Below, piece by piece: positions 1-5,923 of a stretch of DNA of 6,515 nucleotides. Position 1 is the first letter of the stretch. Each line of letters opens with the position of its first letter. This DNA is from Rohdeia sp044358925 (GTDB taxonomy: Bacteria; Planctomycetota; UBA1135; GCA-002686595): positions 1-6,515 of the forward strand of contig JBIKNC010000239.1 in NCBI GenBank assembly GCA_044358925.1, read 5' to 3'. Under the pieces are notes generated by a model. The model was not told the origin of the DNA and ran no database searches. It saw only the letters and a program-made list of their open reading frames with translations. Both the position numbers and the translations under genes were made by a program.

Positions 1-404
1 CGTTCGCGCGGCACGAGTCGCGCACCGCCGGCGACGGTGAGCGCCTCCCCCACCCGCAACTTCGCGGCCGGCCGACAGAGCGCGCGCCACAGCGGCGCGG
101 CGCCCGGCACCCGTTCGACGAGCAGACACTCGACGCGCCCGCCGCTCGCACGCCGTGCGTCGAGACGCGCGCGCCGCACGCGCGTGTCGTTGACCACGAG
201 GAGGTCGCCCGGCGCGAGCAACTCGACCAGGTCCGACACACGGCGATGCGTCGCGCCGCCCGACGCTCGCTCGTGGACGAGCAGTCGCGCGTCCTCGCGC
301 CGCGCCGCCGGTTCCTGTGCGACGAGTTCCGCCGGCAACTCGTAGTCGAACTGCGACAGCGAGAGCGCGTCGCCACTCGTGTGCGCACCCACGTGGCCGT
401 TCAC
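1..404 (-). CDS. queA: S-adenosylmethionine:tRNA ribosyltransferase-isomerase, N-terminal part (3' end outside window)
   Basis: QueA transfers and isomerises the ribosyl part of S-adenosylmethionine onto 7-aminomethyl-7-deazaguanine at wobble position 34 of tRNAs with GUN anticodons, giving epoxyqueuosine; it acts in the cytosol. About 134 codons are visible of a protein usually about 340-360 residues long, so the C-terminal part lies off the left edge. Seen directly: FDYELPAELVAQEPAARRED at residues 19-38, LVELLAPGDLLVVNDTRV at 59-76, ASGGRVECLLVE at 86-97 and WRALCRPAAKLRVGE at 106-120. These match, in order, the conserved QueA N-terminus (FxxELPxxLIAxxP, PGDLLVxNxTRV, SGGKIEVL). I chose the GTG at 404-402 because it forms a GTGA overlap with the stop of the upstream gene. 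A GTG at 392-390 is the alternative and would remove four residues. Neither has a clear Shine-Dalgarno sequence, so coupling to the upstream gene is likely. The family call is secure; the start is not. Confidence 0.93.
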   Translation of the reverse strand, partial: MNGHVGAHTSGDALSLSQFDYELPAELVAQEPAARREDARLLVHERASGGATHRRVSDLVELLAPGDLLVVNDTRVRRARLDARRASGGRVECLLVERVPGAAPLWRALCRPAAKLRVGEALTVAGGARLVPRE

Positions 405-1141
405 TTCGCGTCGTCGCCGGCCTGCGGGGCAGCGACCTTCGGCGCCTCGGCGTCGTGAGTCTCGAGATGCCGCGCTTCGAGCGGGAACTCCTCCGACTCC
501 GAGCACCACAGGATCGAGAGCACCCACCAGCGCGTGCCGTCCCACCACAACTGGAACGAGTTGACCCCGCGTGCGATCACGTCACCCTCGAGCGTCGTGC
601 GCGCCTCGTAGGTCGAGAACACGTGGGCGATGTCGCCGAAGCGCTCGACGCGAGCCGCGAGTTGCCGCTCGAAGAAGCCGCGTTCTTGGAGCACCGGCCC
701 CGATCGCGCCGCGTAGTCGGCCGGCGAGAGGTGCACGAGTTCACGCGTCGCAGCGCCTTCGACCGGTTCGCGCGCGGCGCGCGTGGCCATCATGCGGCCG
801 CGCTCGGGATGGAACAGTCCGTGGAAACGCGGCCAGTCGCGCACCTCTCCGGCCGGCCCGCTGATCACGTCGTACACGGCTGAAACCAGTGATTCGATCG
901 TCGCGACGTCGGCGGGATCGACACGCACCTCGCGCGCGACGGATGCCGCGCCGCGAGTGTCGGCGGCTCTCGCGGAGCTGCTGTTCGACGATGAACCGGC
1001 CGGCGCTGGTCCGTCCTGCGCGTCCGAAAGGAGCGGCGCGGATAGAGCGACTGTTGCGACGAGGACGGCGGAGGAAGCTGCGGCGAACAGGCGGGTCGAG
1101 CGGCTCATGCCACGAGTGTGCCCGCCGCGCGGCGCATTCAC
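401..1141 (-). CDS. exported NTF2-like (SnoaL-type fold) protein of unknown function
   Basis: The product is 246 residues from the GTG at 1141-1139, or 235 from the ATG at 1108-1106. Residue numbers here count from the ATG. A signal peptide is visible: basic MSRSTR, then a hydrophobic stretch at about 8-27 ending in AxA-like sites (LSA at 22-24, SDA at 28-30). A Ser/Ala/Gly-rich linker follows to about 65. The folded domain spans about 65-212. Landmarks are YDVISGPAGEVRDWPRFHGLF (79-99), GFFERQLAARVERFGDIAHVFSTYEAR (144-170) and GVNSFQLWWDGTRWWVLSILW (181-201). These fit the cone-shaped NTF2-like family, in which the last strands carry RWWVxSIxW-type sequence. Members bind small molecules or act as enzymes; no active site can be assigned here. 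I prefer the GTG start because GGAG sits 5 bases upstream (1147-1150) and it gives a GTGA overlap with the upstream stop, whereas the ATG has no recognisable ribosome-binding site. The domain call is good and the function is unknown. Confidence 0.85.
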   Translation of the reverse strand: MNAPRGGHTRGMSRSTRLFAAASSAVLVATVALSAPLLSDAQDGPAPAGSSSNSSSARAADTRGAASVAREVRVDPADVATIESLVSAVYDVISGPAGEVRDWPRFHGLFHPERGRMMATRAAREPVEGAATRELVHLSPADYAARSGPVLQERGFFERQLAARVERFGDIAHVFSTYEARTTLEGDVIARGVNSFQLWWDGTRWWVLSILWCSESEEFPLEARHLETHDAEAPKVAAPQAGDDAK

Positions 1142-4083
1142 GACGACTCCGTGCTCACGCCCGCTTCGCCGTCGCCGGACGGCGCCGCGTTCGACACCGT
1201 GCGTGCCTCGTCGAGCAGCCCGGCCTCGCGCAGCCGCAGGCGCAGCGTGTCGCGATCCCATCCCAGGTACAGCGCCGCCCGACGCTGGTTCGCGCGCCCG
1301 TTGGGCAGCGCCGTGGTGGCGATCGCGGCCGCGAGCAATTCGCGCGGCGGCTGCCGCGAATCGAGACGTTCGACGAGTGTGATGCCGAGTGCCTGTGCGG
1401 CACGCTCGACCTCGCTGGCTCCATGGCGCGCGCGTGGACGCCCCGTGGCGATCTCGACGACGAGCCGCACGAGGTCGTGCACACCGTGGTGCCACGGAGC
1501 GCGCCACAACAGAGCCAGCGCGCTGTCGTCGAGACGCGCCGCGCACCCGCCCGGGGCCGTCCCGACGCCCCACGCGGCCCGCTCGAAGAGCGCCCGTGCA
1601 AGCGCTGGCACGTGCACGCGGCGTTCGGCGAGCGGAGACAGTTCGAGCGCCACCCGCTCGCGGAGTGCGTGCGCGAGATCGTCGCCGCCGGCCGTCCAGA
1701 CCAGACGCGCCCCAGTGCCGCTGCGTTCGTGTTCCTCCACGCGCTGCACGAACTCCGCCTGCACCCGCGGATCGGCGCGATCGACGTGCCGCACGAGCAC
1801 CGTGCCGCTGCCGCGCAAGCGCGCCTCCAGTTGCTCACGCCAGCGCGGCGGACGGAGGAGTCCGAAATCGACGAACGGTCCGTCGCCGCCGACGAGGTGC
1901 AGGCAGCGCGCCAGCAGCGCCTTGCCGCTGCCGCGCGCGCCGAGCAGCCCGACGACCGGTGAACGCGCGAGTTCGACGAGTTGCTCGGGGCGCTCGAGTG
2001 CGAACGCATCACCGAAGACCGCCTCGCCGAAACGCAGCGCGTGTCGACGCGAGACTTCCGCCCAGAACGCCTGCGCGCCGCGTGTGCGCATCTGGAGCGC
2101 GATGCGGTGCAGCGCCGCAGGCGAGAGCTCGCCGCGGCGCTGCGCTTCGACGACGAGCAGCGCCGCGACGCGCGACCCGAGCGTCAGCGGAACGACCGCT
2201 CGCACACGTGCCGCCGGTGAGAGTGCCTGCTGAGGTGCGAGGTCGTCGTTCAGCTCGGCCGCCACCGTCTCGAAGCGACGCGCGAGTTCCTCCGAACGCA
2301 GGACGTCGAGACTCGACGGACCCGGGCTGCGCGCACCCCACACTTCGATCGTCGGCGCGCGACCCGCGCGCAGGGCCGCATCCTCGAGCGGGTCGAGCCC
2401 GGCTCCGATCACCCACCACGGCCGTGCACGCCACACCTCGGGCAGTTCACTCGCCAGCCCTTCCGCGAACGCGCGCCGCGGATCGCGCCGCGGATCGAGA
2501 CCGTCGACACCGACGAACCGCACGTGCGTCGCGTCGTTCCGCGCGGGTCCTTCGGCGACGTAGGCGAGCGCGTCCGTGTCGACCTGGTGGACGTCGAAGA
2601 ACGGCAGAGCGCGGCGCACCGCAGCCGCTGTGAACACGCGCAGACGCTCGTCGGTCGGCACGAGCACGTGCGGGAACTCGATCCACAACACACCGCGCGG
2701 TCCGTCGGCCGGCAGCGGCAGCGCGACCGAGGCTCGCACTCGCGGCAGGTGTCGCGGAGCACTCCGGCCGTCGGATCGACTCGCGCCGCGGGCATCGGCG
2801 CGGCCGCCTTTCGCGAAGCGTGCTGGCCTGCCGTGTGCAGCGACGTCGTGGCGCGCCCCATCGATCGAACTGCCCGCGGAGTACGCCGCATCAACCGCTG
2901 CGTCGCCGACGCCGTCGCTGCCGCCGTCGTCGGCGTCCTCGGCGAATTCGAACTGGAACGCACCGCTCTTCAGCGCTCGTTCGAGGCGCGTGAACGTCGG
3001 TCCCGAAGGATCGACGAGGCGCTGCGCCTCGCGCGCGGCGAGCACGCCCGCGACGCCCTCCTGATGCACGACGACGAAACCGCCACCGCCGCGCCGCGGC
3101 GCGACGAAGGCGAGTCGCAGTGCTCCGATCTCATGGCGCTCACCATTCGAAACCGGCGCAGGTCGCAGGTCGGAGTGTTCGATGCCGCTGGGCACACGGC
3201 CGTCGAAGAGATGCAGTGCCGCCGGCCATCGGCGCCGCAACGCTGCGATGGGCTCGGGCCAGACCAATCGCTCGCGCGGCGCTTCGCTCCAGGCTGCGCG
3301 CGCCGCGTGTTCGTCGCCAGCGGCGAACGCACACCACGCGAGGCGCTGAACGAGACGGCCTTCGGCCGCCATCTCGAGGGGATGGCGCTGGAGGAGCTCG
3401 TGGGCGGCGCGAGGCCGACCGAGGTCCAGACACAGCTCGACGCCGTCGACGAGACACGCGACGCGTTGAGAGAAGGGACGCAGGCCGAGGGTGCCCCGTC
3501 CGTAGCGCTGCTCCCAACGCTCGAACGCGGCACCGGCGTTCTCGAGCGCCCACGTCGTCCGCACGCTCCACGTCTCGGCGACGACCGGGGCGTGGCGTTC
3601 GAGCCAGGCCTGGAGCCGACGCACGACGCGCGTCGGCGCTTCACTCGGCGCCGGTGCCGTCGGGATGTCGACGTGGCGTGACCCGATCGCTGCCAGTCGC
3701 GACCATGCCGGCCGCGCGACCGCCGCCGGCTTCCACCACGATGCGCAGGTGTCGAAGGGCAGGATCGCGCCCGCCGTCGCCGCGAGCACCACTTCGACGA
3801 GGCGCGCCGCTTCTTCCACGTCGGCGCTGCGCACGAGCGCGCGAGCCGCGTCGAGATCGATCGGCTGCGCCGGCGAAGTCGTCGGCAGCACCCAATTCGC
3901 GAGTGCGTCGAGCAGCCGCTCCGCCTGCTCGCGCCGCGCCGCTTCCGCGGGCCCCGGCAGCAGCATCTCGAGCCAGGCCCGACGCGTGCTGCCGTGCTTC
4001 TCACGGTGCGCTTCCAGTTGCGTCTCCAGGTGCGTTTCCAGGTGCGTGTCGCGCTGCTGATCTCGTTCGTGATCGCGGTTCAT
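1138..4083 (-). CDS. degenerate sigma-54-activator-like regulator: helical N-terminus, GAF-like regions, AAA+ domain, Fis-type HTH
   Basis: 981 residues. Regions in order: a charged tetrapeptide repeat (about 14-30); an alpha-helical region (about 40-300); a GAF-like region (about 318-497) interrupted by a low-complexity Asp/Ala/Gly/Arg insert (about 382-445); a second GAF-like region (about 519-675); an AAA+ domain (about 700-880); and a Fis-type helix-turn-helix (914-957, NQRRAALYLGWDRDTLRLRLREAGLL). The AAA+ part keeps the order of an enhancer-binding protein: P-loop GARGSGKA (714-721), Walker-B-like VLVRHVDR (762-769), sensor-I-like LVWTAGGDDLAHAL (794-807), LELSPLAERRVHVPALA (813-829, like PPLRERxxDIPxLA) and APWHHGVHDL (862-871, like WPGNVRELxN). 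However, Walker A ends in Ala instead of Ser/Thr, Walker B has Asp-Arg instead of Asp-Glu, and the GAFTGA loop between them is missing. It therefore probably does not remodel sigma-54 polymerase, and may be a DNA-binding sensor or scaffold. The ATG at 4083 overlaps the upstream stop (ATGA), with GAGGG 9 bases ahead. The frame stays open upstream to 4272, but that would overlap the preceding gene by about 190 bases. Confidence 0.82.
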   Translation of the reverse strand: MNRDHERDQQRDTHLETHLETQLEAHREKHGSTRRAWLEMLLPGPAEAARREQAERLLDALANWVLPTTSPAQPIDLDAARALVRSADVEEAARLVEVVLAATAGAILPFDTCASWWKPAAVARPAWSRLAAIGSRHVDIPTAPAPSEAPTRVVRRLQAWLERHAPVVAETWSVRTTWALENAGAAFERWEQRYGRGTLGLRPFSQRVACLVDGVELCLDLGRPRAAHELLQRHPLEMAAEGRLVQRLAWCAFAAGDEHAARAAWSEAPRERLVWPEPIAALRRRWPAALHLFDGRVPSGIEHSDLRPAPVSNGERHEIGALRLAFVAPRRGGGGFVVVHQEGVAGVLAAREAQRLVDPSGPTFTRLERALKSGAFQFEFAEDADDGGSDGVGDAAVDAAYSAGSSIDGARHDVAAHGRPARFAKGGRADARGASRSDGRSAPRHLPRVRASVALPLPADGPRGVLWIEFPHVLVPTDERLRVFTAAAVRRALPFFDVHQVDTDALAYVAEGPARNDATHVRFVGVDGLDPRRDPRRAFAEGLASELPEVWRARPWWVIGAGLDPLEDAALRAGRAPTIEVWGARSPGPSSLDVLRSEELARRFETVAAELNDDLAPQQALSPAARVRAVVPLTLGSRVAALLVVEAQRRGELSPAALHRIALQMRTRGAQAFWAEVSRRHALRFGEAVFGDAFALERPEQLVELARSPVVGLLGARGSGKALLARCLHLVGGDGPFVDFGLLRPPRWREQLEARLRGSGTVLVRHVDRADPRVQAEFVQRVEEHERSGTGARLVWTAGGDDLAHALRERVALELSPLAERRVHVPALARALFERAAWGVGTAPGGCAARLDDSALALLWRAPWHHGVHDLVRLVVEIATGRPRARHGASEVERAAQALGITLVERLDSRQPPRELLAAAIATTALPNGRANQRRAALYLGWDRDTLRLRLREAGLLDEARTVSNAAPSGDGEAGVSTESS
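1147..1150 (-). promoter_or_regulatory. Shine-Dalgarno sequence supporting the GTG start of the NTF2-like gene
   Basis: GGAG lies 5 bases before the GTG at 1141-1139, inside the end of the AAA+-like gene. It favours the GTG start over the ATG at 1108-1106, which has no purine-rich site at a useful distance. The evidence is short and the call moderate. Confidence 0.5.
3994..4047 (-). repeat. 12-base degenerate repeat encoding a His-containing tetrapeptide repeat
   Basis: Near its N-terminus the AAA+-like protein has THLETHLETQLEAHREKH (residues 13-30), read as LETH, LETQ, LEAH, REKH. The underlying DNA shows a matching 12-base period (plus-strand units like gtctccaggtgc and gtttccaggtgc). His or Gln recurs every fourth residue (14, 18, 22, 26, 30), which would form a stripe on one side of a charged helix. 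Confidence 0.65.
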
Positions 4084-4901
4084 CGCCACAGGCCCTCGCT
4101 CGTGCGGGTGTCGACGGCCAGCTCGCGAGCGGCGCGGGCAACGGCGCGCGCCGTACGTTGTGGCGCGCGACGCTCGCGCAGCAGCCGACCGAGGCGCCGC
4201 GCCGCACGGTCGTCGTGCAGCGCGAGCGCGTTCACGAAGGCACTCGCGAGCGCCTCGCGCGTGAACGGCCACACATCGCCGTGGTGCACGATCGGCGCGA
4301 GCGCGGTGCGCGGTCGACCGGCGGCGAGGTGCACGCGGGCGAGGCCTTCACAGGCTCGCGCGCGCTGGCGCGGATGACCGGGCCGATCGAGCGCCGCCAC
4401 GTGCGCGGCGAGTGCAGCACCGCCGTCGCCCTCGAGTTCCAGCGCGCGCGCGTGCGCCGCCGCCGTCACCGGTCCCTCGTGCACGAGGCGCGCGTGACCC
4501 GCGATCACACTCGCGCGCGGCCACGCGTCGAGCGGCGCGTCGAGAAGTTGCGCCAGGAACGTGAACTCGTCGTGGTCCGCACCCACGCACAGCCGCGCCC
4601 ACAGCGCAGCACGCGCCCGATCCCACCACGTCTCGCTCTGGAGGGCGAAGCGCTCCAGAAAGCCGAAGCTCGACGCGCCCGGCGACGGCTGCGCCGGCGT
4701 CCCGGCAGCTCGCGTCCCGGCAACCAGTGCGTCGGCTGCGAGTCGTGCGACGGCGGCCTCCAGCAGCAGGCGCGCGAATTCGAGCCGCTCGACGCGCAGG
4801 AGTTCGCGCACGAGTCGCGAGCCGGGGCCGCCGCGAGCACGACGGACGCGCACGAGACACTCACCGATCGCCAACTCCGCAAAGTGCTCCCATGTGTTCA
4901 T
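4080..4901 (-). CDS. helical protein of unknown function, second gene of regulatory operon
   Basis: 273 residues; I do not recognise the family. The sequence looks almost wholly alpha-helical, rich in Ala, Leu and Arg, with no signal peptide and no membrane segment, so it is probably cytosolic. Spaced helix pairs such as RACEGLARVHLAAGRPRTALAPI (182-204) and ALASAFVNALALHDDRAARRLGRLL (217-241) have the pattern of degenerate TPR or similar helical repeats, with small residues at packing positions and helices about 12-16 residues long. A Trp-containing stretch lies at about 89-103 (SETWWDRARAALWAR). TPR-like solenoids usually mediate protein contacts, so an adaptor role between the sigma-like and AAA+-like neighbours is an inference from context. 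The ATG at 4901-4899 overlaps the upstream gene's stop (ATGA), with AGGTGA 6 bases ahead (4908-4913). The stop overlaps the start of the next gene in the same way. That this is a real gene is well supported by the two couplings; its role is unknown. Confidence 0.82.
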   Translation of the reverse strand: MNTWEHFAELAIGECLVRVRRARGGPGSRLVRELLRVERLEFARLLLEAAVARLAADALVAGTRAAGTPAQPSPGASSFGFLERFALQSETWWDRARAALWARLCVGADHDEFTFLAQLLDAPLDAWPRASVIAGHARLVHEGPVTAAAHARALELEGDGGAALAAHVAALDRPGHPRQRARACEGLARVHLAAGRPRTALAPIVHHGDVWPFTREALASAFVNALALHDDRAARRLGRLLRERRAPQRTARAVARAARELAVDTRTSEGLWR

Positions 4902-5701
4902 CGCTGTTCACCTGTACCGGAATCGTTGCGCTGCTCGCCACGCGGTGCCGCGGGCGGACCGAGGTCGACGGCGACCGACAGCAGAGCGTCGAGCGCTCGG
5001 CGCGCGCGTCGCGCCATCTCGGAGAGCGAACGACACGCGTCGTGCGCCTGTTGATCGAGTGACTGCCCCGCGAACGCGAGGCGCCACAGCGCGTCGCGGT
5101 CCGCGCGCGGACAGGCATTGAAGCGTGCCGCCGCGCGTTCGAGAGCCGAGGCCCGGCGCTCCGCGAGCGAGGCCTCGTTCGCACGTGCACCGGCAACGGC
5201 AATGGCACCGGCTCCGGCTCCGGCTCCAGCACCGGCGCCCGCGTGGGGCGCCGCACCCGCCGCGCGCAGGCCGTGCACGGCAGCGCCACGGTTCGCGAAG
5301 GCAGCGTCCCCTTCGCGTTCGAAACCGCGAACGACTTCTTCGGCGCGACGCTCGAGCCACAACTCGGGACGCGGCCGGCCGCGGTACTCCCCGGCGCGCC
5401 GCGCGCAGTGTGCCGCCCCGCGTTCGAAGAGGCGCTCGGGCGACACGAGCAACGCTCGCGTCGCCGCCCGTCGCACGAGCCGCGTCGCCAGCCCGAGCGG
5501 ATCCCCATTGCACAGCCGCGCCAGCACGTCGATCGGCCCGCCCGTCGTCAGCACGAGCAGCGCGGCGTCCTGTCTCAGCCGTCGGCGCGCATGGTCGGCG
5601 TTCGACGTTCGCTCACCGCCCTGCGCCAGCGCGTGCCCCCGCGTCGTCATCCGGCCCACGGCTCCGACCTTGTCGTGTCTTCTTCCGTCGTTCGTGTCCA
5701 T
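4898..5701 (-). CDS. probable degenerate ECF-type sigma-70-like protein, first gene of operon
   Basis: 267 residues. A helical N-terminal part (about 45-132) contains GEYRGRPRPELWLERRAEEVVRGFERE (104-130), which follows the ECF sigma region 2.3-2.4 pattern (FRGxSxFxxWLxRIAxNxxxDxxRR). A long linker holds an uninterrupted Gly-Ala repeat (154-166). The C-terminal part (about 186-243) contains FNACPRADRDALWRLAFAGQSLDQQAHDACRSLSEMARRARRALDALL (194-241), which follows the region 4 pattern (LPxxxRxxFxLxxxEGxSxxEIAxxxxxSxxxVxxRxRRALxxL). The helix usually read as DNA-contacting is present but poorly conserved, and the region 2.2 core-binding DDhxQ motif is not obvious. Family knowledge says ECF sigmas direct RNA polymerase to specific promoters; whether this one still can is uncertain. 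The start is chosen for the strong GGAGGAG just ahead (5706-5712). The frame is open upstream to 6448, but only as the antisense of fabI. Alternative: an unrelated helical DNA-binding protein. The gene call is firm, the family call moderate. Confidence 0.8.
   Translation of the reverse strand: MDTNDGRRHDKVGAVGRMTTRGHALAQGGERTSNADHARRRLRQDAALLVLTTGGPIDVLARLCNGDPLGLATRLVRRAATRALLVSPERLFERGAAHCARRAGEYRGRPRPELWLERRAEEVVRGFEREGDAAFANRGAAVHGLRAAGAAPHAGAGAGAGAGAGAIAVAGARANEASLAERRASALERAAARFNACPRADRDALWRLAFAGQSLDQQAHDACRSLSEMARRARRALDALLSVAVDLGPPAAPRGEQRNDSGTGEQR
5192..5239. repeat. six-base tandem repeat encoding a Gly-Ala linker
   Basis: Eight consecutive six-base units on the plus strand: ggcaac, ggcaat, ggcacc, three perfect ggctcc, agcacc, ggcgcc. 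On the coding (minus) strand they encode the Gly-Ala run plus the adjoining Ile-Ala-Val-Ala in the linker of the sigma-like protein. Because the unit is six bases, gain or loss of units changes linker length without shifting the frame. Confidence 0.8.
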
Positions 5702-5705
5702 CGTT

Positions 5706-5712
5706 CTCCTCC
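5706..5712 (-). promoter_or_regulatory. Shine-Dalgarno sequence of the sigma-like gene
   Basis: GGAGGAG lies 4 bases before the ATG at 5701-5699 (GGAGG to ATG is 6 bases). It is the strongest ribosome-binding site in the window and settles the start of the first operon gene. It also rules out the longer reading frame that continues upstream antisense to fabI. Confidence 0.85.
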
Positions 5713-5909
5713 GTTCGACACGCGAGGCTAGTCGCACCCGCCGATCGGGGAAGGACACACCGCACTCCCGCGCGCCGAACCCCGCGCCACGCGCGCGCCC
5801 GCCGTCTCGCGCTCGCCCCCGCGCTGCAATTCCGCACTTCGCGGTGGCCGCCGATGCGCGGTCGGCCCACACGCGAGCGCTACGATCCGTGCGCCTCTTC
5901 AACCGCATC

Positions 5910-5914
5910 AGGAG
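5910..5914 (+). promoter_or_regulatory. Shine-Dalgarno sequence of fabI
   Basis: AGGAG lies 9 bases before the GTG at 5924-5926. Together with the match of the protein to the FabI N-terminus (MGFLEG), it fixes the GTG as the start although no ATG is present nearby in frame. Confidence 0.75.
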
Positions 5915-5923
5915 CATTCGAAC

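Larger units (their letters stand above)
5702..5923. promoter_or_regulatory. divergent intergenic region carrying promoters for the operon and fabI
   Basis: 222 bases between two divergent starts, so promoters for both directions should lie here. For fabI, TACGAT at 5881-5886 is a passable -10 box about 37 bases before the GTG; no convincing -35 box is found at the usual distance. For the minus-strand operon, TAGCCT at 5730-5725 is a weak -10 candidate, again without a good -35. I see no clear inverted repeat or operator. The middle (about 5761-5820) is an almost pure C/G stretch with nothing recognisable. The region's role is secure by position; the boxes are tentative. Confidence 0.5.

Noticed and set aside
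1124..1133. Perfect 10-base palindrome gccgcgcggc near the end of the AAA+-like gene, considered as a terminator
   Set aside because: It has no loop and no T-run, and chance GC palindromes are frequent in this sequence. The downstream gene appears coupled through it.
4084..4272. Longer start for the AAA+-like gene at 4272
   Set aside because: It would overlap the preceding gene by about 190 bases and add an Arg/Ala-rich out-of-frame translation. The ATGA overlap at 4083 is the natural start.
889..5054. Long plus-strand open frames across this stretch (for example 889-1962, 2524-3681 and 3120-5054)
   Set aside because: They lie antisense to the well-supported minus-strand genes, have Arg/Ala/Pro/Ser-rich translations without domain patterns, and are the expected by-product of very high GC content.
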